This document shows positions 28,521 through 37,902 of a DNA stretch of 64,000 bases, one piece after another; the stretch's first letter is position 1, and the number at the start of each line of letters is the position of its first letter. Below the pieces are notes generated by a model. It saw only the letters and a program-made list of their open reading frames with translations. It made no database searches and was not told the DNA's origin. Source of the DNA: Bacteroidaceae bacterium HV4-6-C5C (GTDB taxonomy: Bacteria > Bacteroidota > Bacteroidia > Bacteroidales > Bacteroidaceae); NCBI GenBank assembly GCA_007896885.1, contig VOIU01000004.1, forward strand, positions 124,001-188,000, given 5' to 3'. The position numbers and the translations under genes are program-made.

Positions 28521-29791
28521 AAGGGATAAAGATGAGAAAGAATATGAATAAAACAATAACCCCGACAGTTGTAATGCTTATGCTGTTGTCCTTTTCAATG
28601 GCTGTGTCGGCACAGAATACCACAAGATCGTTACAACAGTGCATTGACTCGGCTATGGTCAACAACCTGACAATGAAATCGGGACGGATATCCATACAAA
28701 AAGCCAAAGATCTGCAAGGAACTGCTTTTAATATTGATCGAACGACTTTTTCGTTGAGTCAGGACCCTACATCGGGGGGAAGCCCTGATAATAGTCTGTC
28801 ATTGAGCCAAAGCTTCGATTTTCCTACGCTATATGGTTCTCGTCGCGGACTACTTAAGGCTGAGACCAACTTGGAAAAAAGTCATTTGGAGGTTACCCGC
28901 AACGAATTGGTGAAAGAAGTTACGAGTCTGTATTATCAATTGCTATACGCCAGAGAGAATATTAAGATATTACAGGAACAAGACAGCATTTACGGCAAGT
29001 TTCTGTTCTTAGCTAATGCTAAATTGAAGTCGGGTGATACAGGACGTTTGGAACAAATGAATGCCGAGCGACTTTATAACGAGAATAAGATAGACTTACA
29101 GAAAGCCGGTAAGACGTATGAGAATATTCAGCTTAGACTGCAGCAGTGGGTGAATACCAGTGAGTTTATTGAACCCGCTGAGGATACTTTACCGGTTTTA
29201 GAATCGCCTCTGATGGCAGATGGTTTTAATCCCGGACAGACTCCTCTGGGTGAGATGTATTCCAATAAACAAATTGTCAGCGAGAAGAACCTGAGTGTGG
29301 TGAAACAAGGATACTTACCCAGTTTTAATATTGCTTTGAGAAACCAATTTCTTATTAAGGGATTCAATCCTTATGACGTCGATAGGGCCCGTTTTGATAA
29401 AGGTAACTTTATGGGTTTTGAAGTCGGAGTCAGCGTGCCTTTATTCTTTGGAGAACAACGTGCCAAAACAAAAGCGGCTAAACGCGAAGTGGAATTGATG
29501 CGTACTCAACAGGAAGAAGCAATGCTCGGTATCCGTAAAGAATACCAAACCGGTCTGAATGAATTTGCTAAAGCTCAAAAGAGCCTCGACTATTATTCAG
29601 GGAAGGGTATACGGCAAGCTGATGAGATATCGCGTATATCCCAACTCTCTTATGAAAAGGGTGAAATCAACTATGTGGAATATATTCAGAATCTGAAATC
29701 GGCAATGGACATTCACTTACAGTATGCCACAGTCATCAATGAATATAATCAATCGATTATTATGTTAAACTATCTACAAGGAAATAAATAA
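28517..29791 (+). CDS. TolC-family outer-membrane protein of the metal-efflux operon
   Basis: The 424-aa protein has a signal peptide (SMAVSAQ) and OEP-type helical repeats (QQCIDSAMVNNLTMKSG start; long helices near residues 110-200 and 310-400), as in CzcC/CusC. The first ATG overlaps the pump's stop (ATGA); ATGs at 28532 and 28544 are alternatives that give a more standard signal peptide. It is the third gene of the operon. Confidence 0.9.
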   Translation: MKGIKMRKNMNKTITPTVVMLMLLSFSMAVSAQNTTRSLQQCIDSAMVNNLTMKSGRISIQKAKDLQGTAFNIDRTTFSLSQDPTSGGSPDNSLSLSQSFDFPTLYGSRRGLLKAETNLEKSHLEVTRNELVKEVTSLYYQLLYARENIKILQEQDSIYGKFLFLANAKLKSGDTGRLEQMNAERLYNENKIDLQKAGKTYENIQLRLQQWVNTSEFIEPAEDTLPVLESPLMADGFNPGQTPLGEMYSNKQIVSEKNLSVVKQGYLPSFNIALRNQFLIKGFNPYDVDRARFDKGNFMGFEVGVSVPLFFGEQRAKTKAAKREVELMRTQQEEAMLGIRKEYQTGLNEFAKAQKSLDYYSGKGIRQADEISRISQLSYEKGEINYVEYIQNLKSAMDIHLQYATVINEYNQSIIMLNYLQGNK

Positions 29792-29794
29792 GAT

Positions 29795-30976
29795 ATGAAG
29801 ACAATATATATAGCATTTATGAGTTTGTCACTTGTGTTTTTTGCTTCATGCGGGCAGAATAAAAACACCGAGAAAGAAGCATCTGAAGAAGCTCATCATG
29901 AATCGGAATCGGTAGAAGTGGAATTGACCGAGGCGCAGATGAAAGCAGTGGATATTCAGTTGGGCAAGATAGAACAGAAAGACCTGAACAATGTAGTACG
30001 TGCAAATGGTGAGATGGATTTAGATCCGCAGAAGAAAGCTGAAGTGTCTTCTTTGTTGGGAGGAATCATCAAGAAGATATTGGTGATAGAAGGACGTAAT
30101 GTCAGTGCCGGGCAAACTGTAGCTTATCTGGAGAACACTCAAATTGTCGAGTTACAGAAAGACTATCTTACTGCAAAAAAAGAAGCGTTGGTTGCTGCTC
30201 AGGAATATCATCGGCAAAAGGAGCTTACTTCGCAGGGTGCAGGAGTTGAAAAAAACCTTCAACAGGCAAATGCCAATTATGAAATTACGAAGGCCAGGCT
30301 TACTGGATTGGAAAAACAGTTGCAACAAATATCCATCAGTCCGGCACAAGTCTCTGCCGGTAATATGGTCACCCAGGTGCCCATTAAAGCTCCTATATCA
30401 GGTACAATCAGTAAAATCCATATCAGTACAGGCAGCTATGTCGATATGCAGACTCCACTAATGAGCATTACCGATAATGCCGGTATACACTGTGATTTAA
30501 AGGTGTTTGAGAAAGATCTCAATATGCTGAAAATAGGACAGGAGGTGGATATTATGTTGACCAACCAGCCTGGAGTTCATCTAAAAGGTTCGATTTTTGA
30601 AATCAACAAATCCTTTGAGGGAGACACCAAAACTATATTGGTACACGCCAATATAAAGGAGAAGGCAGGCGTTAAACTCATTCCCGGGATGTATGTCACC
30701 GGGTTAATCAATATTGGCAGACAGAAGACTGCTGCTGTACCCAATGATGCCATTGTCAGCCGTGAAGGCAAGAAATACATATTTATATTGGAAAAAGAAG
30801 CTAAAGAAAATAATGTGAAGGTCTATCACTTTACACAAGCCGAAGTGATAACAGGTGTCAGTGAACTGGGATATACCCAAATAACCCCTGTCGGGCGCTT
30901 GGATGAAGCTACTACAATTGTTAGGACTAACGCTTTTTATTTATCGTCAATGAGCTCCGATCACGGAGAACACTAA
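29795..30976 (+). CDS. Metal-efflux membrane-fusion lipoprotein (CzcB/CusB-like)
   Basis: The 393-aa adaptor has a lipobox FFASC (Cys19), a His/Glu-rich stretch EEAHHESESVEVE just after it that could bind metal, a barrel-sandwich domain (IIKKILVIEGRNVSAGQTV and VPIKAPISGTISKIHIS), a coiled coil (about residues 115-170) and a C-terminal beta domain. The very end SSDHGEH repeats the His/Glu theme. It closes the operon, 3 nt after TolC. Confidence 0.92.
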   Translation: MKTIYIAFMSLSLVFFASCGQNKNTEKEASEEAHHESESVEVELTEAQMKAVDIQLGKIEQKDLNNVVRANGEMDLDPQKKAEVSSLLGGIIKKILVIEGRNVSAGQTVAYLENTQIVELQKDYLTAKKEALVAAQEYHRQKELTSQGAGVEKNLQQANANYEITKARLTGLEKQLQQISISPAQVSAGNMVTQVPIKAPISGTISKIHISTGSYVDMQTPLMSITDNAGIHCDLKVFEKDLNMLKIGQEVDIMLTNQPGVHLKGSIFEINKSFEGDTKTILVHANIKEKAGVKLIPGMYVTGLINIGRQKTAAVPNDAIVSREGKKYIFILEKEAKENNVKVYHFTQAEVITGVSELGYTQITPVGRLDEATTIVRTNAFYLSSMSSDHGEH

Positions 30977-31053
30977 TGTTTTCAGTTGAGAATATTGATT
31001 TGAAAAAATCAACTTAGTTCTTATTTACTTTATTTTATAAGTTTGTTTGTGAT

Positions 31054-31083
31054 GTCTTCCCGCGCAAGCGTGTGCGGGAAGAC
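31054..31083 (+). terminator. Terminator, first copy of a repeated element
   Basis: GTCTTCCCGC-(10)-GCGGGAAGAC followed by TTTTTT. The segment GTTTGTTTGTGATG just before it also precedes the terminators at 42224 and 48964, so the three are related copies. Confidence 0.85.
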
Positions 31084-31248
31084 TTTTTTATTTCATTTAA
31101 AGTTCCATATTTCATATTTCTGTAGTAAGTTTGCTTTATCATGTAAAGGTTATTCAAATCAGTATGGATGGTTTTACGGGGTGTATGGGATTTTTGATAT
31201 CATGTTTTCTTGCTAACTTAACGAATAAAACCCAAACACATTCTAAAG

Positions 31249-32238
31249 ATGAACAAACAAACTAAAGAAAAAATGAACAGTATCAGACATGTTTTGACTT
31301 TCAGGGAATTCACATTATCCCTGATAAAAGATCTTACTTTAAATGGTCGTTACGGAACTGCTCACGCCTATTCCTGTGCTATGAATCGTTTACTTGGTTT
31401 TGCTTCGGATTCAAACTTTCGTTTCGAGTCTTTTACGCCGGAGTTTCTGAAACACTACGAACAGTATCTTCTGTCTGAAGGTCGTAAACGTAATACCGTC
31501 TCACTTTATATGCGCATGTTGCGTACTATCTGCAATCAGGCGGTACGCCTACGCATAGCTACCTTGCCGGCGGGTCTCTTCGACGATGTATTCACAGGCA
31601 CCGACACCTCGGAAAAGCGTGCGGTAGCCCCTTCTTGCATCAGTCAGCTTCGTGAGGTTGATCTGAGCAGACATCCTCATCTTGAATTGGCGCGTGACAT
31701 CTTTCTGCTGTCTTTCTATCTTCGTGGGATACCTTTTGTCGACCTTGTCCGTCTGCGGCGTACGGATGTCAATAACGGCGTTTTGCGTTATCGACGAAGT
31801 AAAACAGGTCGGTTGTTGACGGTCAAGATAGAGCCTTGTGCCGGTGTGATCTTAAAGAAATACACTTCACGCCTCTCCGGTTCGCTTTATCTGTTTCCCG
31901 TTATAACGGACAGTGGATTCTCTGGTTACCGTCAATATCAGACGGCTTTGCGGCGTTATAACGCCCACTTGGGAGAACTCTCGCAGCTGTTAAGGCTAAA
32001 GGTGAAGCTGACCTCTTATGTAGCGCGTCATTCGTGGGCTACGGCTGCTTATCATCAAGGTATTCCGGTTTCCATTATCAGCGAGTCGTTGGGGCATGCT
32101 TCGGAGAAGATCACTTATACCTATTTGGCTTCATTTGATAACCGTACATTGAGTAAGGCCAATCGTAAAGTTATTGGTCTTGTCACGCGCCCCGGATACA
32201 TGCAACGGAAAATTCCTTTTCCCGAAAAGGCGTTTTAA
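31249..32238 (+). CDS. Tyrosine recombinase of pilus module 1 (DNA invertase type)
   Basis: The 329-aa tyrosine site-specific recombinase has a SAM-like core-binding N-terminus (FREFTLSLIKDLTLNGRYGTAHAYSCAMNRLL) and a catalytic C-terminus. Probable catalytic residues are Arg in FYLRGIPFVDLVRL, Lys in YRRSKTGRLL, the ARHSWAT motif (Arg-His), the GHASE histidine and the nucleophilic Tyr in TYTYLASF. Related Bacteroides enzymes invert promoters of surface-protein operons (established for B. fragilis Tsr enzymes). It lies directly beside the inverted-repeat-bounded segment 32363-32892, its likely substrate, and is closely similar to the recombinase at 42489. Confidence 0.9.
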   Translation: MNKQTKEKMNSIRHVLTFREFTLSLIKDLTLNGRYGTAHAYSCAMNRLLGFASDSNFRFESFTPEFLKHYEQYLLSEGRKRNTVSLYMRMLRTICNQAVRLRIATLPAGLFDDVFTGTDTSEKRAVAPSCISQLREVDLSRHPHLELARDIFLLSFYLRGIPFVDLVRLRRTDVNNGVLRYRRSKTGRLLTVKIEPCAGVILKKYTSRLSGSLYLFPVITDSGFSGYRQYQTALRRYNAHLGELSQLLRLKVKLTSYVARHSWATAAYHQGIPVSIISESLGHASEKITYTYLASFDNRTLSKANRKVIGLVTRPGYMQRKIPFPEKAF

Positions 32239-32362
32239 CTTGTTCTTCTAATGTGAATGAACGGTTGAAAAAAGAATACAATAACAAAAACTGAATCTAA
32301 GAAAAGCTTCTTTTCTATACGGATTGTAAAAGGTGTAAAAAGTGACGGATTTATGACTGTTG

Positions 32363-32381
32363 TTACTTGTTAGGTAACTGA
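32363..32381 (+). repeat. Left inverted repeat, invertible segment 1
   Basis: TTACTTGTTAGGTAACTGA, 19 bp, exactly complementary in orientation to 32874-32892. The core TTACTTnnTAGGTAA recurs in the module 2 repeats. Confidence 0.85.
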
Positions 32382-32873
32382 AGTGTAAAACACCGCAAAT
32401 ATAGAAATTATTATTAAATATCATTCATTTATACCTAAAAACAACAATATATTTCTTAAAAAAAAGTTCGTTTTGCTAATAATATCTGTTTCTATAGCTC
32501 TTAAAATCAGTTTTTGACATTTATATCAAGCAATATTGAAATACTTTTTTATTTCTTTATTAGCCAAGTTAATCATATTGACAAATAATGTCGATATGTC
32601 TTGTTTTTGATTTTATTATATTTAATGATTTAAAAGGTATGTACACATATTTAATAAGAGCCATTCTAGGTTTTATTTTTGTTCATAAGAAATGCTTATG
32701 ATTTCGTTTTTGGTATATATATATTACATTGCATTCCTTTATTTTCTTCACTTTTACGACAAAATCCCCTTTCCCATAGCACTATCCAGGGATTATATGT
32801 AAAAAGATTATACGATTATTTGGTATATCTTTTACTTTTTCGATTAGTCTGTACCTCTATTTGCGGAGTATCA

Positions 32874-32892
32874 TCAGTTACCTAACAAGTAA
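32874..32892 (-). repeat. Right inverted repeat, invertible segment 1
   Basis: TCAGTTACCTAACAAGTAA, the exact reverse complement of the left repeat. It ends 30 bp before the first pilus-module gene. Confidence 0.85.
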
Positions 32893-32922
32893 TGGTCGTT
32901 ATTAAGAAATAGAATTTTTATC

Positions 32923-33342
32923 ATGCTGACAGGAGAAATGAAAGAGGCTATACGCCTTTTAAAGGAGATTCAGTACATGGGCGGTTATGCTGTTCATGAG
33001 CAATCTCTTACTGAAAACTTGCGGATACGGGTTCGTGATTTGCTTGATCGTCTTTGCAGTGAGGGGCTTCTTGGTATAGTAGATAAACCGGACGGTGATC
33101 CGTTGAATTTCCGCTATACACTTAATTGTCCCCTTTCCGATATATCCTTATACAGTCTGCTTCATGCCACCGGGGGTATGATGCGAATAGCAAGTGATGA
33201 AAAAGCAATATATGATAATTATGGTATTGCGGGTCGTAAACTTGGTGTGGCAAACTATATGGTATGCCATTTATTGTCGCAGATCAGTGTTGCTGAGATC
33301 ATCCTGCCCGAAGATCGTACAAAAGATGCAGACGAAGAATAA
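32923..33342 (+). CDS. Small winged-helix-like regulator of pilus module 1
   Basis: The 139-aa cytoplasmic protein has no signal peptide. Its N-terminus MLTGEMKEAIRLLKEI and the LRIRVRDLLDRLCSEGLLGIVDK segment followed by a strand pair RYTLN resemble an Rrf2-type winged helix. A paralogue with the same layout begins pilus module 2 at 44164. As the first gene after the invertible promoter it may regulate the pilus operon; that role is inferred. Confidence 0.65.
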   Translation: MLTGEMKEAIRLLKEIQYMGGYAVHEQSLTENLRIRVRDLLDRLCSEGLLGIVDKPDGDPLNFRYTLNCPLSDISLYSLLHATGGMMRIASDEKAIYDNYGIAGRKLGVANYMVCHLLSQISVAEIILPEDRTKDADEE

Positions 33343-33388
33343 ACATGATGAATGAAAATGATAATAATGAAGAAAAGCTGACTATTGC

Positions 33389-33967
33389 ATGAAAAAGCTT
33401 ATACCTGTAATATTCTTCCTTTTTTTGGCGTACCCTGCCGGCGTAATTTTTGCACAGACACTTGCAATAAAGAATAATCTCGCTGCCGATGGTTTTCTCT
33501 CTCCGAATATAGCATTGGAGTTGAAACTTGCTTCACGGGTTACACTCGAAGTGAACAGCCACTATTATCCTTTTTCGTCTTCGCAGAGTACGGAGCGCGG
33601 TAAATACTGGCTTGTTCAGCCTGAGCTTCGTCTTTGGCGCTGTGAGCCTTTTAGCGGCCATTTTTGGGGTGTCCACTTTATGGTGGGAGAATATAATATC
33701 GGAGATAAGAGCCTTCCTTTCGGCCTTTATCGAGGGACTAAAGACGCGCGTTATGAAGGAAGTATATTAGGCGCCGGTTTTTCTTATGGTTATCAATGGG
33801 TTCTTTCACCGCGTTGGGGCATTGAGGCGGAAATTGGCGGAGGATATGTCCGTGCCAAATATGAACGCTATCGCTGCATGCATTGCGGAGAAAAAACAGG
33901 CGAAGGAAACAAGCATTACTTGGGGCCAACCAAAGTCGCGTTATCCGTGGTGTATTTGCTCAAATGA
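33389..33967 (+). CDS. DUF3575 outer-membrane-type protein
   Basis: The 192-aa exported protein has a signal peptide (cleaved near IFAQT) and an eight-strand-like beta pattern with the DUF3575 signature KYWLVQPELRLWRCEPFSGHFWGVHFMVGEYN. DUF3575 proteins accompany FimA/Mfa pilus operons in Bacteroides and are predicted outer-membrane barrels. A CMHCGEKTGEG turn near residue 165 is a possible disulfide or metal site. Module 2 lacks this gene. Confidence 0.85.
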   Translation: MKKLIPVIFFLFLAYPAGVIFAQTLAIKNNLAADGFLSPNIALELKLASRVTLEVNSHYYPFSSSQSTERGKYWLVQPELRLWRCEPFSGHFWGVHFMVGEYNIGDKSLPFGLYRGTKDARYEGSILGAGFSYGYQWVLSPRWGIEAEIGGGYVRAKYERYRCMHCGEKTGEGNKHYLGPTKVALSVVYLLK

Positions 33968-34024
33968 TAGATAAACAGACAACTAAATAATTAACCCCAT
34001 AAGGTCTATAAACAAACATAAACA

Positions 34025-35509
34025 ATGAAAAAGAATCCTGTTATTCTGTTACTGCTGCTTCTAGGGCTTTACTCTAACGCTTATGCGCAGCAAGCCTATA
34101 AAGGGCAGTTGAGTATCACAGACAAACACCTTTCGGTACTCTCCGGTGAACTTCAGGTTGGTATGAATGTGAATTACGAGCGGTTGAAATTGCCTTCGGA
34201 TGAATCAGTCACGCTCATTCCCATTTTGAAATCGGGTGATCGTTCACTGGAACTTCCATCTATTGTGGTGAACGGTACACTTAAACAAAAAGTCTATCAT
34301 CGTAGCGAGGTGCTTGCTTCAAAGAATAAAGTCAAGTCTACGGGTAATGTCGCAGGTGTTGTTGTTCAAAATGGACGGAAGAAAGTCAAGCAAGTCTCTT
34401 ATAAATCGAGTGTTCCTTACGAGGAATGGATGAAGGACGCTTCCCTTATTTTACGAACTCGTGAATGTGGTTGCAATGGTAAATCCGCAGGCATGTTCGA
34501 AGATAAAATAGCCGATGGCATTACTCTCCCCCAAGCGCGTATATCTACCGGACGTGACGGTATCGACAGTCGTTATCTGGGCTTGGTCAATGTGGTTCCG
34601 CTCATTGATGGTGAAGACACTCTGCACACTCTAAAAGGCAGTATTTCTTTTTGGGGAAATAGCGGGCTAGAGCAGCTTTCCAATGAAAAGCAAAATTATG
34701 AAATATTATTCCGGCTTCGCGAGACGGCACGCTCGCTCGAGAAGCAAAGCGGAGTGACCCTTTCCAAACTTAAAGTAATAGGTTATGGAGCGCCTGTGGG
34801 TAATTATCGCAAGAATGAAAAGAATGCTTCAATGCGTGCTCTTGCATTGAAAGATTATCTCCGCGAGAACTATGTGGTAGGTAAGACTCCGTTTGATGTG
34901 AGTTGGGTTGCCGAGGATTGGGATTCTATCCGTACTTTGGTCGATCACTCGGATATGCCTCTCCGCCAGGCAGTGACCGATATTATTAATACGGTCGACC
35001 TGACTAAAGGTCGCGAACGGATGTTGATCAATTTGGGTGACGGAAGTCCTTATCGCTATATGGTGGGACGCATCTTTCCCCGCGTACGTCGTGTAGATTA
35101 TGCCATCAGCTATACCCAGCATCGTTTGGATACTGCCGAAGGTCGTCGCTTGTTCGAGATGGGATCGCGCTCGCTCAAACTCTCCGAGTTCTTCTCTGTT
35201 GCCATGAGTTACCCTAAAGGTTCCAACGAATATAACGATGCCTTCGACCTTGCCGCCCGTTTGTTTCCCGACAGTCCCGAAGCTGCCATCAATGCGGCAT
35301 CGGTTGCACTGAGTAAACGCGATGTGAAGAAAGCCCGTGCTTATTTGGAGAAATATGCCACTCTTCCGTTGGCCTATAACAACATGGGTATCCTTTACTT
35401 GCTCGAAGGCAATCGTGACAAAGCCGAGGTCTACCTCCAAATGGCAGCCGCCGCAGGAGTGAAGGAAGCCGGCGAGTCCCTGTCTTATTTACGCCAACAA
35501 CATGAATAA
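34025..35509 (+). CDS. DUF3868 pilus-associated protein with OmpA-like and TPR regions
   Basis: The 494-aa exported protein (signal peptide ending AYAQQ) begins with the DUF3868 domain (about residues 22-130), continues through a region resembling an OmpA-type C-terminal fold (about 210-300, LSKLKVIGYGAPVGNYRKNEKNASMRAL) and ends with helical TPR-like repeats (about 375-490; AAINAASVALSKRDVKKARAYL, YNNMGILYLLEGNRDKAEVYL). DUF3868 and DUF3575 pair in Bacteroides pilus loci and may help build or anchor the fibre through the outer membrane. It is absent from module 2. Confidence 0.82.
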   Translation: MKKNPVILLLLLLGLYSNAYAQQAYKGQLSITDKHLSVLSGELQVGMNVNYERLKLPSDESVTLIPILKSGDRSLELPSIVVNGTLKQKVYHRSEVLASKNKVKSTGNVAGVVVQNGRKKVKQVSYKSSVPYEEWMKDASLILRTRECGCNGKSAGMFEDKIADGITLPQARISTGRDGIDSRYLGLVNVVPLIDGEDTLHTLKGSISFWGNSGLEQLSNEKQNYEILFRLRETARSLEKQSGVTLSKLKVIGYGAPVGNYRKNEKNASMRALALKDYLRENYVVGKTPFDVSWVAEDWDSIRTLVDHSDMPLRQAVTDIINTVDLTKGRERMLINLGDGSPYRYMVGRIFPRVRRVDYAISYTQHRLDTAEGRRLFEMGSRSLKLSEFFSVAMSYPKGSNEYNDAFDLAARLFPDSPEAAINAASVALSKRDVKKARAYLEKYATLPLAYNNMGILYLLEGNRDKAEVYLQMAAAAGVKEAGESLSYLRQQHE

Positions 35510-35581
35510 GTTTATTAAGAAAAGATGAACAACAGTTGAGAACTTAAATATTTTTTAATCATTTAGAAATAATGTACTATT

Positions 35582-36805
35582 ATGAAAACGAGTATTTGTT
35601 TATTAGCCGCACTAGGTGGAGCCTTGCTTGCTTCCTGTAGCAGCGATTCCATTACACCACAACCGGAGCCGGGACAAAATCAGACCGCACGGATTGAAGT
35701 CACACTTACCGGTAATAACACGGGCACCAAAGCCAATGGCTCTGCACTTCCTGGCGATGATAACACCGGTGAGCAGAAAGTGAATAATATAGTAATTGGT
35801 ATTTTCAAAGATTCCGATGGCAGTATTGTGACCATTCAAGATATGACAGCTCCCAAAGTCGGGACTGGTGATGCCAATAAAAATGTGATTACTTGCCCAT
35901 TGACCGGTACAAGTGCAGTCACTTGCTCCGCTGTAGTAGTGGCTAACGTCCCTGCTTCGAGCATTACCACATTGAAGAGCTCTACTACAAAGACCGATTT
36001 TTTAGGTCAGACCATTTCTCTTTCGGAGTCCACTGTGTCGGGCAATGTACAAATCTCTACCAATCTACCTATGTCGGGTGATATCCTTGATACTGGCAAT
36101 AGCAATGCCTCAACTTTCTCGTTAACTCCGGGCGGGACAAAGACAGGACTTTCAGTACAACTTACCCGTATGGCTTCACGCATTACGTTGACAAGTTTGA
36201 AGAGCGACTTCTCCGCGTCAGCTTATCCCAGCGCTAAATTTAAATTGCAGCGTGTGTTGCTTCGTGGTGCTATTGCAACGACTAAGGTTACCACATCAGC
36301 TACAGCAACCAATGCCATGCCTGCAAGCCCTTCATATCTTATCGGAGGAGGTACATGGAGCGGTACAGCCTGGCCTGGTGATAACCCTTATCTGTTTGAT
36401 GACTTGGGCACTCCACTGCTCATAGACGGTAGCACCACCTTACCGGGTAGCAAATACTATTGGTTCTATTCTTTTGCAAATGACGGTAGCACAAATCCTA
36501 CAGCTTTTATCATTCAAGGAATATTCGATGTAGATGGTAATTTTGATACTCCGGGTGATGCTACTACAGTGTTCTATCCGGTGATTGTCAACAAAAACCA
36601 ACCCGGCACCAGTTACTCTGGAGGAGCCACTACCGGTACGGCTACCGGAAGCATCTCGCGTAACACCCTTTATAATCTTGCCGTTACACTAAAAAACAAG
36701 GGTATATCTTCTCCTATGGATAATATCAATCCGGCCAATTTGGAGATCAATGTGAGCGTAGCTGCGTGGCCTGCTGCGATAGTACAGACTGTTGATTTTA
36801 ACTGA
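35582..36805 (+). CDS. Fimbrillin lipoprotein, module 1 (FimA/Mfa1-type)
   Basis: The 407-aa type V pilin precursor has a lipobox LLASC (Cys19) and an N-terminal fimbrillin beta-sandwich opening IEVTLTGNN. It ends with ANLEINVSVAAWPAAIVQTV, the usual final strand pair. In this family, proteolysis removes an N-terminal strand and subunits join by strand exchange; I see no unmistakable gingipain-type Arg site. The paralogue at 44811 is close in sequence throughout. Very Thr/Ser/Gly-rich, as usual for surface subunits. Confidence 0.85.
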   Translation: MKTSICLLAALGGALLASCSSDSITPQPEPGQNQTARIEVTLTGNNTGTKANGSALPGDDNTGEQKVNNIVIGIFKDSDGSIVTIQDMTAPKVGTGDANKNVITCPLTGTSAVTCSAVVVANVPASSITTLKSSTTKTDFLGQTISLSESTVSGNVQISTNLPMSGDILDTGNSNASTFSLTPGGTKTGLSVQLTRMASRITLTSLKSDFSASAYPSAKFKLQRVLLRGAIATTKVTTSATATNAMPASPSYLIGGGTWSGTAWPGDNPYLFDDLGTPLLIDGSTTLPGSKYYWFYSFANDGSTNPTAFIIQGIFDVDGNFDTPGDATTVFYPVIVNKNQPGTSYSGGATTGTATGSISRNTLYNLAVTLKNKGISSPMDNINPANLEINVSVAAWPAAIVQTVDFN

Positions 36806-36819
36806 TAACGAAACGATTC

Positions 36820-37809
36820 ATGCACTTTTCCGTATTTACATACCCGTTAATCCGGGTGAAGCATTTGCGCTTATGCCGTATGCTTTACCCTCATGCCATG
36901 CAGAGTGCTTTCAGGCATCTCTTCCGGTCAGGTTTTCCGGTTTTCTTTCTGCTTTTATGTGCCTTTCTGTTTTTGCAGGCATGTGTACGCGAGCGGGCGG
37001 GAGAGTGCATGCTCTATAATTTAACCGTGAGTGCGGTAGATCCCCAAGGTAACGATGTAACCGCCAGTGGGGCAATCAGTACGGTAGACATTTACCTGTT
37101 CGATGAGAACGGTTTTGTCCGTACCATTCCCCGCGGCAGTTCCACCAATTTCAGCTTTGCTGCCTCAAGAGACAGTAAATATACCCTTATAGCTTGGGGA
37201 AACCTTAAGGGTGATAGCCTGAAACTGCCTCAACTGACTGTGGGAACTTCACTTGAGAATGCCCGTATTGAGTTGTTGCAATCAACATTACGACGCAATC
37301 TGCCGGTTACCGATCTGTTCTACAGTCGCCGTGAACTTTCGGCTATTTCCACCAAAAGCATACAGAATGATACGGTCCGTCTTGTGATGGAACGCGTGGT
37401 AGCGGGACTTTCGGTTGATGTGCTTCATGCTGCAGAACACTTCGGTGTGACGAATGATAAGATGCAAATTGTAGTGCGTAGCATAGGCAGCTCGCTGAAT
37501 TTCCTGGCGGAGCCCTCCGAAGATGAAGCCGGTTATGCCCCATCAATGAGTCGGGTTGGTGATAAGGACGAGTGGCTGGCACCTTTGTTCCGCGTTTTTC
37601 CCACCAATGCCAACAAACAGATTTCCATAGACCTCTATCGTGATGATACTTTACTGTTTACCATTACTACCGACGATGACGGCAATCCGCTTCGTACGCT
37701 TCCCGGTAAGGAAACTTACATTACGGTGGACTTCCGTTATGCCCGGCTACGCGTTTCGGTCAACGTTGTGCCATGGGGTAGTGGAAGTAATCAGGATGTC
37801 GGGCTTTGA
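36820..37809 (+). CDS. FimB/Mfa2-family pilus anchor lipoprotein, module 1
   Basis: The 329-aa protein has a long N-terminus, a membrane signal (PVFFLLLCAFLFLQAC) with lipobox LQAC, then a FimB/Mfa2-like domain: YNLTVSAVDPQGNDVT, TVDIYLFDENGFVRTI and SKYTLIAWGNLKGDSL. Mfa2/FimB anchors the fibre and limits its length. I keep the first ATG because the first 14 codons match the module 2 copy with mostly synonymous differences (TAC/TAT, TTA/TTG), evidence that they are translated. It follows the fimbrillin gene by 14 nt. Confidence 0.85.
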   Translation: MHFSVFTYPLIRVKHLRLCRMLYPHAMQSAFRHLFRSGFPVFFLLLCAFLFLQACVRERAGECMLYNLTVSAVDPQGNDVTASGAISTVDIYLFDENGFVRTIPRGSSTNFSFAASRDSKYTLIAWGNLKGDSLKLPQLTVGTSLENARIELLQSTLRRNLPVTDLFYSRRELSAISTKSIQNDTVRLVMERVVAGLSVDVLHAAEHFGVTNDKMQIVVRSIGSSLNFLAEPSEDEAGYAPSMSRVGDKDEWLAPLFRVFPTNANKQISIDLYRDDTLLFTITTDDDGNPLRTLPGKETYITVDFRYARLRVSVNVVPWGSGSNQDVGL

Positions 37810-37902
37810 GTCCGCTTAAGTCCATGAGATGAAGGCTTTAAAAAGAATCAGTATAAACAAAATAATCAAAAGAACGTATACAAAAATATTGGGTGAAGAT
37901 TT

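Larger units (their letters stand above)
32363..32892. promoter_or_regulatory. Putative invertible promoter segment 1 (530 bp, apparent OFF state)
   Basis: Bounded by perfect 19-bp inverted repeats, lacking a credible gene and sitting between a tyrosine recombinase and the pilus operon. A conserved 30-bp element ending in TATATTTG (minus strand, 32425 to 32396) points left, away from the pilus genes; 26 of its 30 bases recur at the same place in segment 2. On inversion the -7 box would lie at 32852-32859, about 57 nt before the next gene's start allowing for the initiation offset. A weaker TCTATTTG points right at 32856-32863 and a TATTTTTG at 32674-32681, so OFF may be leaky. Confidence 0.75.

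Noticed and set aside
32679..32885. 68-codon open frame inside invertible segment 1
   Set aside because: AT-rich, overlaps the right inverted repeat and has no counterpart in segment 2.
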